DNA of 64,000 nt, from NCBI RefSeq assembly GCF_000332115.1, contig NC_020156.1, positions 3,101,501 through 3,165,500 on the forward strand, given 5' to 3'. The notes under the pieces are model-generated. The model was not told the origin of the DNA, did not search any database, and was given only the letters and a program-made list of their open reading frames with translations. Source of the DNA: Nonlabens dokdonensis DSW-6 (GTDB lineage Bacteria > Bacteroidota > Bacteroidia > Flavobacteriales > Flavobacteriaceae). Below are positions 35,205 through 43,442 of the stretch, piece by piece. Every line of letters begins with the position of its first letter. Position 1 is the first letter of the stretch. Made by a program: the position numbers and the translations under genes.

Positions 35205-36765
35205 TTTCTGTTTCTTTAGCAAAGTCCATGATATTTTGAGAAAACTCATCTGAGCCATACCATTTCTCAATCTCTTTGATTATGAGTTTTCCTGAAGAAT
35301 CAGGAACTTTAGCAATGCATGTTGCTCTGTTTCCAAATTCATTGAATGAACTTCCTATGAACCAAACATTTTTATCTGTAACAATAAATCTGTCGTGAAG
35401 AATGCTGTTGCCTCTAAGAATGCGGACTTCAATTTTTCCGAATGGTTTGCTATTGTATTCTTTAACTACAGTTGCTATTTTTTTAGCTTCTTCTTTTGAA
35501 ACAGCTTCTTTACTGTTAAGTATCTTTATTTTAACCCCTGAATTTTTAATTTGAAATGCAAACTCAACAATGTCCATACTACTGAAATATGGGTCACATA
35601 AATAGCAAGTATCATTAGCGTTGTTTATGATTTCTCTGATGATAGATTTTGCGTTTTCTTTCAGTTTGCTTTTTTCAGCTTCATCTTTTGCTCCAGAATA
35701 AAAAATAAATTCTTTGCGTTCGGCAAGTTCTATGTGATGTCTTTCTTTGTCTGCGTTTTTGAAATAATATTCAGGATTGAAATCCTTGGTTTTTCCAACA
35801 ACAGAAGGTTCTACTTTAGAAAATTTTTCTACTACAAATTCTTTCTTTTCTTTTTCCGTTTCAACTTTGACGTGAAAGTCTGCTTGTTTCATAGACAATC
35901 CTATTTGAATTCTCCTTAGAAATGTCGCAGGTTCGTGAATGGCAATCAAATCATTATCTTGGTTGTAGATTCTAAGTTCAAATAGATGTGGTTCGTGAGG
36001 TAGTTCTATAAGGCCTGCTTGCTTTGTTATTTCAAATGTTTTATCTAGAGCTATTGCATCTCCGTGTTTGTCTATAATTCTAAACTTCAATGACTCAAAA
36101 TTCTTTTTGCGTGTTAGTATTTTGTAAAAGACACCTGTTGGGTTAGTAGAAAGGGAGATTTCCACTTCTCTAAAATATGGATTTGGTGCAGACAGATAAA
36201 TGTTCCCAATGTGCTCTCTTTTTTGTAAAATGTCAAAACCTAACCACTCCATAGTTAATTCTTGCATTGCTAACATTTCCTTTGTTATACTTGCAGAAAT
36301 AAATTTATTGTCGGTTTTTCGATCATTGTCAATTTGACTCCAAACCAATAAACCTGATTTTCTTTTTGGAAGGATTGAAGCAACACCTTTGTCTATGTAG
36401 AAGTTAGAAGCGAAAACTAAAGGATAATTTCCTGAAGGTTCTTTTACAAAAGTTGTATTGATGAAAGATATTTCTTGTCCGTCAATAACAAAATTTTCAA
36501 ATGGTTTGTCAAACGCCTTTAAAGCAATATCAACAGAAGCTATTTCGTCAATGGAAAGATAAAATGAATATTCGTCTAATTTCGATTGATCGGTTCTAAC
36601 AGAACCATTTTCCCATTTGTCGTTTGGAATATAGTAAGAATATTCATCGTCAGTTTGCAATTCAATTACAGAGAATAAATGATACCAATTTTTCGTCAGC
36701 TTGTCTTGAGCTAAAAGAGATGTCCGAATGGCTTTGGTGTATTTTTGCCCTAGTTTTTCTATCAT
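35197..36765 (-). CDS. First gene of the PLD operon: large protein with C-terminal PLD half-site
   Basis: A 522-aa protein. Residues 1-370 form an alpha/beta part without a recognised motif; it faintly recalls the VPA1262-type N-terminal family, which I state with low confidence. Residues about 355-510 form a PLD-like domain: CYLCDPYF (387-394), then H457-D-R459-(x4)-D464 and IGSSFNEFG (470-478). Like the next gene product it has a single HxR half-site, so a hetero-oligomer with that 197-aa protein is the natural model. There is no signal peptide. The gene heads a compact operon (8-bp and 1-bp overlaps) in the accessory region upstream of murA. A defence role is inference from architecture and location. 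Confidence 0.75.
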   Translation of the reverse strand: MIEKLGQKYTKAIRTSLLAQDKLTKNWYHLFSVIELQTDDEYSYYIPNDKWENGSVRTDQSKLDEYSFYLSIDEIASVDIALKAFDKPFENFVIDGQEISFINTTFVKEPSGNYPLVFASNFYIDKGVASILPKRKSGLLVWSQIDNDRKTDNKFISASITKEMLAMQELTMEWLGFDILQKREHIGNIYLSAPNPYFREVEISLSTNPTGVFYKILTRKKNFESLKFRIIDKHGDAIALDKTFEITKQAGLIELPHEPHLFELRIYNQDNDLIAIHEPATFLRRIQIGLSMKQADFHVKVETEKEKKEFVVEKFSKVEPSVVGKTKDFNPEYYFKNADKERHHIELAERKEFIFYSGAKDEAEKSKLKENAKSIIREIINNANDTCYLCDPYFSSMDIVEFAFQIKNSGVKIKILNSKEAVSKEEAKKIATVVKEYNSKPFGKIEVRILRGNSILHDRFIVTDKNVWFIGSSFNEFGNRATCIAKVPDSSGKLIIKEIEKWYGSDEFSQNIMDFAKETENG

Positions 36766-37226
36766 TTACTTTATTGATTTTTAGTTGTTTGAATAGCCGC
36801 CAACTAGTAGTATTTTAATAAACACACTCCTTATCCCATAAAAACAAAAGGAAATAAAGCACATCCAACTCACCATTCCACCGCCCAAATTACAACCTCA
36901 AAATCTTCTTCCTTTACGGGAAACCGTAACAAGGAGCAATACAGCAGCAAATGATTCTTTAAATCTAAATTATTTAATCCTACCCAAAGCGGTATTTCGT
37001 ACAACAAATCAAAATTTGAGTATAAATACCCATGCTTTTTTCTAACTAAAAACAGACTTTTGATCTTGTTCATTTAGATTACTACTAACTACTGCCACTG
37101 AAAACTGAAAACTGCCACTGAAAACTAAGACTTGTAACTGTTCATTACTTGTGAATACTTCACATAATATCGCTTTACAAACCACTCCAAGTTCTTTATT
37201 TTTAAAAATTACAATTAAAATTATTC
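36766..37226. other. Gap between the PLD operon and murA
   Basis: 460 bp containing the promoter side of the PLD operon, one doubtful small frame (36870-37073), and a short repeated tract of TGCCACTGAAAACTGAAAAC type (about 37090-37130). No terminator or repeat palindrome was seen. Confidence 0.6.
36870..37073 (-). CDS. Doubtful small protein, unknown
   Basis: A 67-aa frame (MNKIKSLFLVRKKHGYLYSN...) with mixed hydrophobic and aromatic composition and no signal peptide. It could be a real small gene or the 3' or 5' remnant of a larger one; the ending ...VVIWAVEW looks like a natural C-terminus. It is not coupled to murA, which runs the other way, and precedes the PLD operon by 100 bp on the same strand. 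I keep it because the composition is protein-like, but the support is weak. Confidence 0.35.
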   Translation of the reverse strand: MNKIKSLFLVRKKHGYLYSNFDLLYEIPLWVGLNNLDLKNHLLLYCSLLRFPVKEEDFEVVIWAVEW

Positions 37227-38537
37227 ATGGGAACATTTATTATCGAAGGTGGACATCAATTAAAAGGAGAAATTCAACCTCAAGGTGCTAAAAATGAAGC
37301 GCTTCAAATACTTTGTGCGGTCTTATTAACCGACCAGCCAGTAGAAATCAATAACGTTCCTGACATTATAGATGTCAATAAATTGATCGCTTTACTCAAC
37401 AATCTAGGCGTTAAAGTGACTAAAAACGGTAAAGAATCCTACACTTTTCAAGCCGATAATATCAACCTGGACTGGTTACAGTCTGAAGAATATAAAATCC
37501 AAGGTCGTGGCTTGCGTGGTTCCATCATGTTAGTAGGTCCATTACTGGCTCGTTTTGGTAAAGGATACATTCCGCGTCCTGGTGGAGATAAAATCGGTCG
37601 TCGTCGTCTGGACACGCACTTTGAAGGTTTTATCAAACTAGGCGCAAAATTCAGGTACAATAAAGAAGAATATTTCTACGGTGTAGAAGCAGACGAGCTT
37701 CACGGTGCTTACATGTTGCTCGATGAGGCATCGGTAACAGGTACCGCAAACATCGTGATGGCAGCCGTTCTTGCCAAAGGTAAAACTACCATCTACAACG
37801 CTGCTTGTGAGCCATATTTACAGCAATTGTGCAACATGCTCGTGCGCATGGGTGCTAACATTTCTGGAATAGGTTCTAATATGTTGATCATAGAAGGAGT
37901 GGAAAAATTAGGTGGTACGACGCACCGCATTCTGCCAGATATGATTGAGATAGGTAGCTGGATAGGTCTTGCTGCGATGACTAAGTCTGAGGTGACGATC
38001 AAAAACGTTTCTTATGACGAGTTGGGAATCATTCCAGCCACATTTAGAAAGCTAGGAATCACTATCGAGCGTCAGGGCGATGACATTCACATTCCTGCAC
38101 ATACCGATGGTTATGAGATCCAGAATTATATAGATGGTTCGATTCTAACCATTTCTGACGCGCCATGGCCAGGTTTCACACCAGATTTATTGAGTATTGT
38201 TCTAGTGGTGGCAACGCAGGCTAGAGGTAGTGTGTTGATTCACCAAAAGATGTTTGAAAGCCGCTTGTTTTTCGTTGATAAATTGATCGACATGGGTGCT
38301 AAAATCATTCTTTGTGATCCGCATAGAGCGAGTGTGATTGGGTATGATTTTCAGTCGCAGTTAAAAGCAACAACCATGACCAGTCCAGACATCCGCGCCG
38401 GAATCTCTTTATTGATCGCTGCTTTGAGTGCCAAAGGTACTAGCACCATTCACAACATTGAGCAAATAGACCGTGGTTATCAAAACATCGACACGCGTTT
38501 GCGTGCTATAGGAGCAAAGATCACTCGTTTAGAATAA
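37227..38537 (+). CDS. murA: UDP-N-acetylglucosamine 1-carboxyvinyltransferase, Asp variant
   Basis: MurA starts peptidoglycan synthesis by adding enolpyruvate to UDP-GlcNAc. At 436 aa it is full length. The N-terminal GGHQLKGEIQPQGAKNEAL with the catalytic Lys (K22), GLRGSIMLVGPLLARFG and C-terminal DIRAGISLLIAALSAKG are typical. The loop that carries the fosfomycin-target Cys in E. coli (C115 in PGGCxIG) reads PRPGGDKIGRRRLD here, with Asp at residue 121. Asp at this site is known from naturally fosfomycin-resistant MurA of other bacteria; resistance in this organism is inference. A palindrome copy follows the stop codon. Confidence 0.95.
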   Translation: MGTFIIEGGHQLKGEIQPQGAKNEALQILCAVLLTDQPVEINNVPDIIDVNKLIALLNNLGVKVTKNGKESYTFQADNINLDWLQSEEYKIQGRGLRGSIMLVGPLLARFGKGYIPRPGGDKIGRRRLDTHFEGFIKLGAKFRYNKEEYFYGVEADELHGAYMLLDEASVTGTANIVMAAVLAKGKTTIYNAACEPYLQQLCNMLVRMGANISGIGSNMLIIEGVEKLGGTTHRILPDMIEIGSWIGLAAMTKSEVTIKNVSYDELGIIPATFRKLGITIERQGDDIHIPAHTDGYEIQNYIDGSILTISDAPWPGFTPDLLSIVLVVATQARGSVLIHQKMFESRLFFVDKLIDMGAKIILCDPHRASVIGYDFQSQLKATTMTSPDIRAGISLLIAALSAKGTSTIHNIEQIDRGYQNIDTRLRAIGAKITRLE

Positions 38538-38551
38538 GTTTTTTAGGTTTC

Positions 38552-38567
38552 CGCTTTCGCGAAAGCG
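38552..38567. repeat. 16-bp palindromic repeat, copy 9 (intergenic)
   Basis: Perfect core within a longer 22-bp palindrome TTCCGC...GCGGAA (38549-38570), followed by TTATTTT, so it may act as the murA terminator. Confidence 0.9.
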
Positions 38568-38597
38568 GAATTATTTTAAAGATCTGTATTTGATTTT

Positions 38598-39152
38598 ATG
38601 ACTTTTGACTTAAGAAAAGGTTGTTTCTATAAAGCTGTTGTGATAATAGCCAGCTTGTTATGTGTCGCTTATAATAGTTATGCTCAGCAAAAATTACCAG
38701 TAAAAGAGCAAAATGAAGCTTTTGTAGACAGTGTCGAGAATATATTCCCAAAGCCATTAGGATTAGTAAATGATTACAGCAATGTCTTGACTGATGATCA
38801 AGTGTCTTTTCTATCTGATTTATTAGAGAATTATAAGAAAGATTCTTCGAGGCATGTTGTCCTTGTTACGATTGATAGTATGGAGCCTTACCAAGATATC
38901 GTGAATTATGGTACTGATTTAGGTAACTTTTGGGGAGTTGGAACTAAGGAGAAGAATAATGGAATACTTATCGTATTCTGTAAACCTTGCAGTCAAGTAG
39001 GAATAGCCACTGGAAAAGGAACAGAGCTGGTTTTAACTAATCAAATTTGTCAAGAAGTGGTAAATAAGGATATGCTTCCAAAATTTAAAAACAATCTGTA
39101 TTACGATGGTTTATTAAGCGGCGTAGAATCACTTTTAAAGCAATGGAAATAA
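38598..39152 (+). CDS. TPM-domain exported protein
   Basis: A 184-aa protein with a signal peptide (about 1-29, ending NSYAQQ) and a TPM (TLP18.3/Psb32/MOLO-1) domain over about 48-180. Seen: PLGLVNDYSNVLTDDQVSFLSDLLENY, the strand HVVLVTIDS, the GNFWGVGTKEKNNGILIVFC core typical of the family, and TGKGTELVLT. TPM domains occur in extracytoplasmic or membrane-tethered proteins, some with phosphatase activity. The usual C-terminal membrane helices of YgcG-type proteins are absent, so it is probably a soluble periplasmic form. Two Cys (in CKPCSQ) are unusual in the core. Confidence 0.8.
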   Translation: MTFDLRKGCFYKAVVIIASLLCVAYNSYAQQKLPVKEQNEAFVDSVENIFPKPLGLVNDYSNVLTDDQVSFLSDLLENYKKDSSRHVVLVTIDSMEPYQDIVNYGTDLGNFWGVGTKEKNNGILIVFCKPCSQVGIATGKGTELVLTNQICQEVVNKDMLPKFKNNLYYDGLLSGVESLLKQWK

Positions 39153-39182
39153 ATTAACTGTTGAAGATGGCAATCAATACTG

Positions 39183-39980
39183 CCAACACCCAACTCTTAT
39201 CTTCCCTCAAAGGGAAGACGGTAGTTCGGGAGTTGTATGATCATTGCGACTTAGCTAGAAATTTAGGTTTTCCCTCGGAGGGAAATGTCCGCAGGACAAA
39301 GGGTGTAGCGCATGAGTAAATTCTTGATAATAACACCGCCAACACCCAACTCTTATCTTCCCTCAAAGGGAAGACGGTAGTTTTGGTGTTATATGAACAT
39401 TGCGTCGCATCTAGAAATTTAGGTTTTCCCTCGGAGGGAAATGTCCGACCTGTGCTGAGCCTGTCGAAGTAAGGACAAAGGGTGTGCCGCATGAGTAAAT
39501 ACACGAGATTAAAACCGCCAACACCCAACTCTTATCTTCCCTCAAAGGGAAGACGGTAATTCGGGAGTTATATGAACATTGCGCCCTAGCTAGAAATTTA
39601 GGTTTTCCCTCGGAGGGAAATGTCCGCAGGACAAAGGGTGTAGCGCCTGAGTAAATTTTTGATAATAACATCGCCAACACCCAACTCTTATCTTCCCTCA
39701 CAGGGAAGACGGTAGTTTTGTAGTTGTATGAACATTGCGACTTAGCTAGAAACTTAGGGCTTTCCCTTTGAGGGAAATGTCCGCAGGACAAAGGGTGTAG
39801 CGCCTGAGTAAATTTTTGATAATAACATCGCCAACACCCAACTCTTATCTTCCCTCAAAGGGAAGACGGTAGTTTTGTAGTTGTATGATCATTGCGACTT
39901 AGCTAGAAACTTAGGGCTTTCCCTTTGAGGGAAATGTCCGCAGGACAAAGGGTGTAGCGCATGAGTAAATACACGAGATT
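39183..39980. repeat. Five tandem ~157-bp bipartite-hairpin units
   Basis: Units begin CCAACACCCAACTCTTATC at 39183, 39339, 39518, 39674 and 39831 (spacings 156, 179, 156, 157). Each holds hairpin 1 CTTCCCTCAAAGGGAAG and hairpin 2 TTCCCTCGGAGGGAA, or TTCCCTTTGAGGGAA in units 4 and 5, where it is the reverse complement of the core of hairpin 1. GGACAAAGGGTGT and a TGAGTAAAT tail end each unit. Unit 2 is longer because of a 26-bp insert (39448-39473). The design resembles BIME/REP-type bipartite elements. Confidence 0.85.
39448..39473. repeat. Dispersed TGAGC-TGTCGAAG element nested in unit 2
   Basis: Contains TGTGCTGAGCCTGTCGAAG, inserted between TGTCCG and GGACAAAG of the tandem unit. Related copies lie at 56303 and 56362. 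Confidence 0.7.
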
Positions 39981-40140
39981 GGTTGTTTACACCTAAAAAA
40001 GTGTGACATCAATTTAAAACTATCGATATTTCTATTTCGAAAGCTCTTTTAGTTGATAACGACTTACTTATAACAAAACCTTTAACTAAAAATAACTTCT
40101 TTGTGATCATTTTAGGCAAGGAATTTGATAACTTGCAGGT

Positions 40141-40755
40141 ATGAAAAAGTTAGTTGTATTTATTTTTATGCTTTCACTCGGTGTTTCTTTTGGTCAAGAG
40201 ACTCCTAAAACAACACCTAGAACTATAGAACCAGTACCAGAAACAAAAAGTGGTGGCTCTATGTTGTTTCCTGAAAAGAAGGAATCTAAGACCTATACGA
40301 GACCTAAAGAAAATAATGAGATCAAGATGCGTATGGAAACCGATCTTGTAGATCCAGGCATCAAGTACAAAAATCAAAAATTTAAGAAAGATGCTCCGGT
40401 AGGTGCTGGTTTTAGAAGTGATACGTTTTTAGGCGAGATAAGAACCGGAGAGAAAATTTTAAGATTGGTATGTAGAGATCACCAATTTGAAGATGGCGAT
40501 ATGGTGCGCATCTGGCAAGATGATAAAATCCTAGTCGATAAAATCTACTTGAGAAATGCCTATCAAGGCGTAGCAATACCGCTTAAAGATGGGTTTAATA
40601 AACTAGAAATTGAAGCCTTAAATCAAGGGACTTCAGGACCCAACACCGCAGAGTTTAAAGTGATGGATATGAAAGGTAAAGTAGTGCAACAAAATATCTG
40701 GAATCTTGCATCTGGTGTACGAGCTACATTGATTATTTTAAAGAATGATAAGTAA
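40141..40755 (+). CDS. Conserved exported protein, unknown
   Basis: A 204-aa protein with a clean signal peptide (about 1-18, MKKLVVFIFMLSLGVSFGQ). A low-complexity linker rich in Thr/Pro/Glu/Lys follows (about 20-75) and then a beta-rich domain (about 90-204), with GEIRTGEKILRLVCRDHQFEDGD and NKLEIEALNQGTSGPNTAEF; this segment looks like an Ig-like or secretion-associated beta-sandwich. No T9SS tail or lipobox is seen, so it is probably periplasmic. It resembles a conserved Flavobacterial secreted protein of unknown function. It is alone after the tandem repeats and converges on rluE. Confidence 0.7.
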   Translation: MKKLVVFIFMLSLGVSFGQETPKTTPRTIEPVPETKSGGSMLFPEKKESKTYTRPKENNEIKMRMETDLVDPGIKYKNQKFKKDAPVGAGFRSDTFLGEIRTGEKILRLVCRDHQFEDGDMVRIWQDDKILVDKIYLRNAYQGVAIPLKDGFNKLEIEALNQGTSGPNTAEFKVMDMKGKVVQQNIWNLASGVRATLIILKNDK

Positions 40756-40785
40756 GTAAATCCTTTTTTTGAGTTGTAAACTAAA

Positions 40786-41364
40786 TCAATCTAGTTGATT
40801 AGTAACCTCTTTTACGGTTTTATAATTCAAACTTTTTACAGTAAAATCACCTATTCGCACACGAGCCAGTCGCAATACAGGAAAACCAACTGCTGCACAC
40901 ATTTTACGTACTTGTCTAAACTTGCCTTCCTTTAAAGTTACAGAAACCCAAGAAGTAGGACCATGGCGCTCATCTCTAATACGCTGCAAAGTTTCTGGAA
41001 GATCAGGTATATCTTCAATGATTCTTGCTTTACACTCTTTAGTTTGATATAAACTACCATTAATGCTGATCTCGATTCCAGAAGTCATTTTTTGAACGGC
41101 TTCATCGGAAATGATACCATCTACTTGAGCGTAATACTCTTTTTCTACTTTCCCTTTTTTATTGATATGACTGCTCAGTTGGCCATCGGTAGTGATGAGG
41201 AGTAATCCTTCGCTGGTTTCATCTAATCTTCCTACTGCCATGCAGCCATCAGGAAAGTCGTGTAAATCACCTAAGAACTTTTTATTTTTTTGATGCCTAT
41301 CGTTAGTCATGAACTGACTGAGCATTTTATAAGGTTTGTAGATTAAAAAGTGTCGGTGACTCAT
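40786..41364 (-). CDS. Pseudouridine synthase, RluE/RsuA family
   Basis: A 192-aa enzyme that isomerises a uridine in rRNA. The catalytic motif is GRLDETSEGLLLITTDG (D48). The N-terminal MSHRHFLIYKPYKMLSQF is the KP-x-GxxS-type loop, and the C-terminal KEGKFRQVRKMCAAVGFPV is the conserved KIIL-like motif. It lacks an S4 RNA-binding domain, as RluE does, so 23S U2457 is the likely target; this is inferred from length and motif. It is the last gene of a probable operon with the 117-aa unknown gene (41 bp upstream) and the CDP-alcohol phosphatidyltransferase. Confidence 0.85.
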   Translation of the reverse strand: MSHRHFLIYKPYKMLSQFMTNDRHQKNKKFLGDLHDFPDGCMAVGRLDETSEGLLLITTDGQLSSHINKKGKVEKEYYAQVDGIISDEAVQKMTSGIEISINGSLYQTKECKARIIEDIPDLPETLQRIRDERHGPTSWVSVTLKEGKFRQVRKMCAAVGFPVLRLARVRIGDFTVKSLNYKTVKEVTNQLD

Positions 41365-41405
41365 GTGGCAAAGGTCTTGAAAACCTTTTAGACGTGCAGC
41401 ATAAT

Positions 41406-41759
41406 CTAAAATAAATCTCGCATGATATGAGAAGGAATTGCCAGTTCTTGTTCTTTCATATTTGCTGGAATTCGTATTAATTTAATGACCGATAATCCTG
41501 ACTCGGTAAGAACTTCTCTTAATTCTTTGATTCTAGAATTAGTGAGCTGGATGCTTAAAATAGACTGCTTTCCTTTTTTGATGTGTTTAGGAACTAATGC
41601 TAAAAGTTCTCTTCTTTTTTGCTGGTCAAATTGTTCCATTTTTAAATCGAGATAAGTAACGCCTAGTTTGCGTTGTAAAGCAGTCCATATTTTTGAATAC
41701 GTAGTTGAGCAAACTTTTTCTCCTATAATCGCGTAGTATTGTTGTGCTAGTTTTTTCAT
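41406..41759 (-). CDS. Conserved small basic protein, unknown
   Basis: A 117-aa basic protein (many Lys/Arg/Gln) with no signal peptide or membrane helix. It appears to have two short alpha/beta halves: about 1-50 (YYAIIGEKVCSTTYSKIWTALQRKLG) and 65-117 (KQSILSIQLTNSRIKELREVLTESGL). The positive charge and the neighbouring rRNA pseudouridine synthase hint at nucleic acid contact, which is inference only. It lies 14 bp after the phosphatidyltransferase gene and 41 bp before the pseudouridine synthase gene, so it is probably co-transcribed. No family recognised. Confidence 0.6.
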   Translation of the reverse strand: MKKLAQQYYAIIGEKVCSTTYSKIWTALQRKLGVTYLDLKMEQFDQQKRRELLALVPKHIKKGKQSILSIQLTNSRIKELREVLTESGLSVIKLIRIPANMKEQELAIPSHIMRDLF

Positions 41760-41773
41760 AATTCGAGTATTTA

Positions 41774-42373
41774 TTAACTGTTTAGTAAGTCGTTTTTTTT
41801 AAAAGCTATTCCTTTTCTAATCAAATATGCATGATAGGCACTTGGAATATCATGCGTCCATTCTGGTAATATGAGAGTGATCAAAATACGATCGATATGA
41901 GAGATCAATCCCATGATAATAGCCATTATAAATGGAATTCCAGCATGATTAAAACCTATTAACGAGGTAAAAGCTATCAATAGTGTAATTCCCCATAATT
42001 TTGATAAAAAGGCATGCGTACATGTTTCTTTTTTAAACCTGACAATGCTGATGATGTAACAAGCGATTTCCATTGCGAGAATGGCATAAATAACAATGGC
42101 GTGATTTGCAATAAGCTCCGGATATAAGATCCAAGTTGCAAAACCTATGGAAAGCCAAAACACCATATCGGTCTGGCTGTCCATTCTTCTTAATTGAGCG
42201 CTAGAAATACCTTGTTTTCTTGCAATGATTCCGTCTAGTATGTCTGAGATCAAACCTAGGTACATCAAAATCACAATTCCTATTTTTGCACTATCTCCTA
42301 TAAAATAAGCAAGGCTCAAAATTATTGGTGCAAGAAGTAAACGAAAAAGTATCAATGCTTTTGGAATATTCAT
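41774..42373 (-). CDS. CDP-alcohol phosphatidyltransferase family protein
   Basis: A 199-aa membrane enzyme of the CDP-alcohol phosphatidyltransferase fold, with about five to six membrane helices. The first catalytic motif is SDILDGIIARKQG (about 43-55) and the second is MDSQTD (about 63-68). The consensus D(x)2DG(x)2AR(x)n G(x)3D(x)3D is met except that the Gly four residues before the third Asp is Leu here (LRRMDSQTD). Members make phosphatidylglycerol-phosphate, phosphatidylserine, cardiolipin or inositol-type lipids; which alcohol is used cannot be told. It heads the probable operon with the 117-aa gene and rluE. Confidence 0.8.
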   Translation of the reverse strand: MNIPKALILFRLLLAPIILSLAYFIGDSAKIGIVILMYLGLISDILDGIIARKQGISSAQLRRMDSQTDMVFWLSIGFATWILYPELIANHAIVIYAILAMEIACYIISIVRFKKETCTHAFLSKLWGITLLIAFTSLIGFNHAGIPFIMAIIMGLISHIDRILITLILPEWTHDIPSAYHAYLIRKGIAFKKNDLLNS

Positions 42374-42501
42374 AACTCATCTTTTTGAACTCACTCCAAA
42401 TCTATGGGCTTCTTCAGGTTTTCGTTTTGCGCAAATCAAGTAATCTATAATTTTTAATTTGTGTAAAATGCAAAATAGAGGCAGGATGATGGATATTATT
42501 G

Positions 42502-42517
42502 CGCTTTCGCGAAAGCG
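42502..42517. repeat. 16-bp palindromic repeat, copy 10 (intergenic)
   Basis: Perfect CGCTTTCGCGAAAGCG between the phosphatidyltransferase start and the terminator of the hydrolase gene. Confidence 0.9.
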
Positions 42518-42551
42518 GAATTCTCCACCAACACCGCAAAGTTTCAAGGCA

Positions 42552-42590
42552 TAAAAAAACCGCTTCATTAATAGAGATGAAGCGGTTTTT
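42552..42590 (-). terminator. Terminator after the alpha/beta hydrolase gene
   Basis: AAAAACCGCTTCAT (42555-42568) and ATGAAGCGGTTTTT (42577-42590) form a 14-bp stem around an 8-nt loop, 20 bp past the stop on the minus strand. Confidence 0.9.
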
Positions 42591-42608
42591 ACCTTTAGGG
42601 AAAGAAGT

Positions 42609-43442
42609 CTATTTCAAAAAGTCGAGCAAGATCTCGTTCAGCTCATCGGTATGAGTAACATACAAACCATGCGGAGCGTCTTTAATAATTTCTAATTTGG
42701 AGTCTTTTACCAGTTTGTGACCTTGTTTTGAACTAGGTTCTATAGGTACGATATTATCAGCGTCTCCATGAATAAATAAGGTAGGAACGTCTATTTTCTT
42801 GAGCGCGTCTCTCAAATCGGTTCTACCAAAAGCATTGATACAATCCAGCGTTCCTTTAGGACTTGCTGCAGCAGCAATTTGGAAATTGTAGTCCAGCTGT
42901 CCTTGGGAGATGCGGTCTTTGTTATCTTCATAATTTACAAAACCTTCTCCAAAACCTTTTAAGAATCCTAATCGGTCATTTTTCACATTTTCTTCCATTC
43001 CCTTGAATACATCGTCAGGAGCACCATCTGGATTGTCCTCTGTTTTTAAAAGGAAAGGAGCAATAGAACTTATAAAAATTAACTTGCTGATTCTGCTGGT
43101 TCCAAAAGTATCTACGTACTGTGCCACCTCGCCGCCACCCATAGAAAACCCAGCGAGAATAACATCAACTAAATCTAGTTTTTTGATCAGATCGTGCAAG
43201 TCCTCTGCCATGTTATCATAATTATAGCCGTTATAAGGTCGTGATGATTTACCAAATCCTCTACGGTCGTATGTAATCACGCGATGTCCAGCTTTTATCA
43301 AGGTTTGAACTTGATATTCCCACATGGCGCCACTTAATGGCCATCCATGAATAAGGATGATAGGTTTGCCACTACCGTGATCTTCATAGTATATATTTAC
43401 GTCTGCGTCTTTTTGTGCTGTTGTTTTTTCCAAGTATGGCAT
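42609..43442 (-). CDS. Alpha/beta hydrolase, haloperoxidase-like
   Basis: A 277-aa soluble hydrolase of the cofactor-free haloperoxidase/arylesterase group. Seen: oxyanion region ILIHGWPLSGAMWEYQ (about 29-44), nucleophile elbow GFSMGGGE with S100, the acid in FIHGDADNIVP (about 223-233), and the late His in DAPHGLYVTH. The order and spacing match the family. The true substrate is unknown; perhydrolase activity of such enzymes is family knowledge. It has no signal peptide. It is monocistronic with its own terminator. Confidence 0.88.
   Translation of the reverse strand: MPYLEKTTAQKDADVNIYYEDHGSGKPIILIHGWPLSGAMWEYQVQTLIKAGHRVITYDRRGFGKSSRPYNGYNYDNMAEDLHDLIKKLDLVDVILAGFSMGGGEVAQYVDTFGTSRISKLIFISSIAPFLLKTEDNPDGAPDDVFKGMEENVKNDRLGFLKGFGEGFVNYEDNKDRISQGQLDYNFQIAAAASPKGTLDCINAFGRTDLRDALKKIDVPTLFIHGDADNIVPIEPSSKQGHKLVKDSKLEIIKDAPHGLYVTHTDELNEILLDFLK

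Larger units (their letters stand above)
39153..40140. other. Gap occupied by tandem hairpin repeats
   Basis: About 990 bp between two co-directional genes. It is filled mostly by the five tandem units at 39183-39980. The last 160 bp carry AT-rich sequence upstream of the gene at 40141. Confidence 0.8.

Noticed and set aside
35205..35270. Earlier start for the 197-aa PLD protein
   Set aside because: It lies entirely within the preceding gene and adds residues with no PLD-domain role; the ATG at 35204 gives a normal 8-bp overlap.
26148..37226. Integrative element or prophage
   Set aside because: No integrase, transposase, tRNA attachment site or phage structural gene was seen; only accessory genes and repeats.
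39241..39791. Minus-strand open frames reading repeated FPSEGKPKFLA-type sequence
   Set aside because: They lie wholly in the tandem hairpin units, have the repeat period, and show no start context or domain.
39183..39980. CRISPR array
   Set aside because: Units are about 157 bp and nearly identical over their length, with no unique spacers, and no cas genes are near.
42377..42568. 63-residue minus-strand frame
   Set aside because: Its start lies in the stem of a strong terminator and it reads through a palindrome copy; no protein-like pattern.
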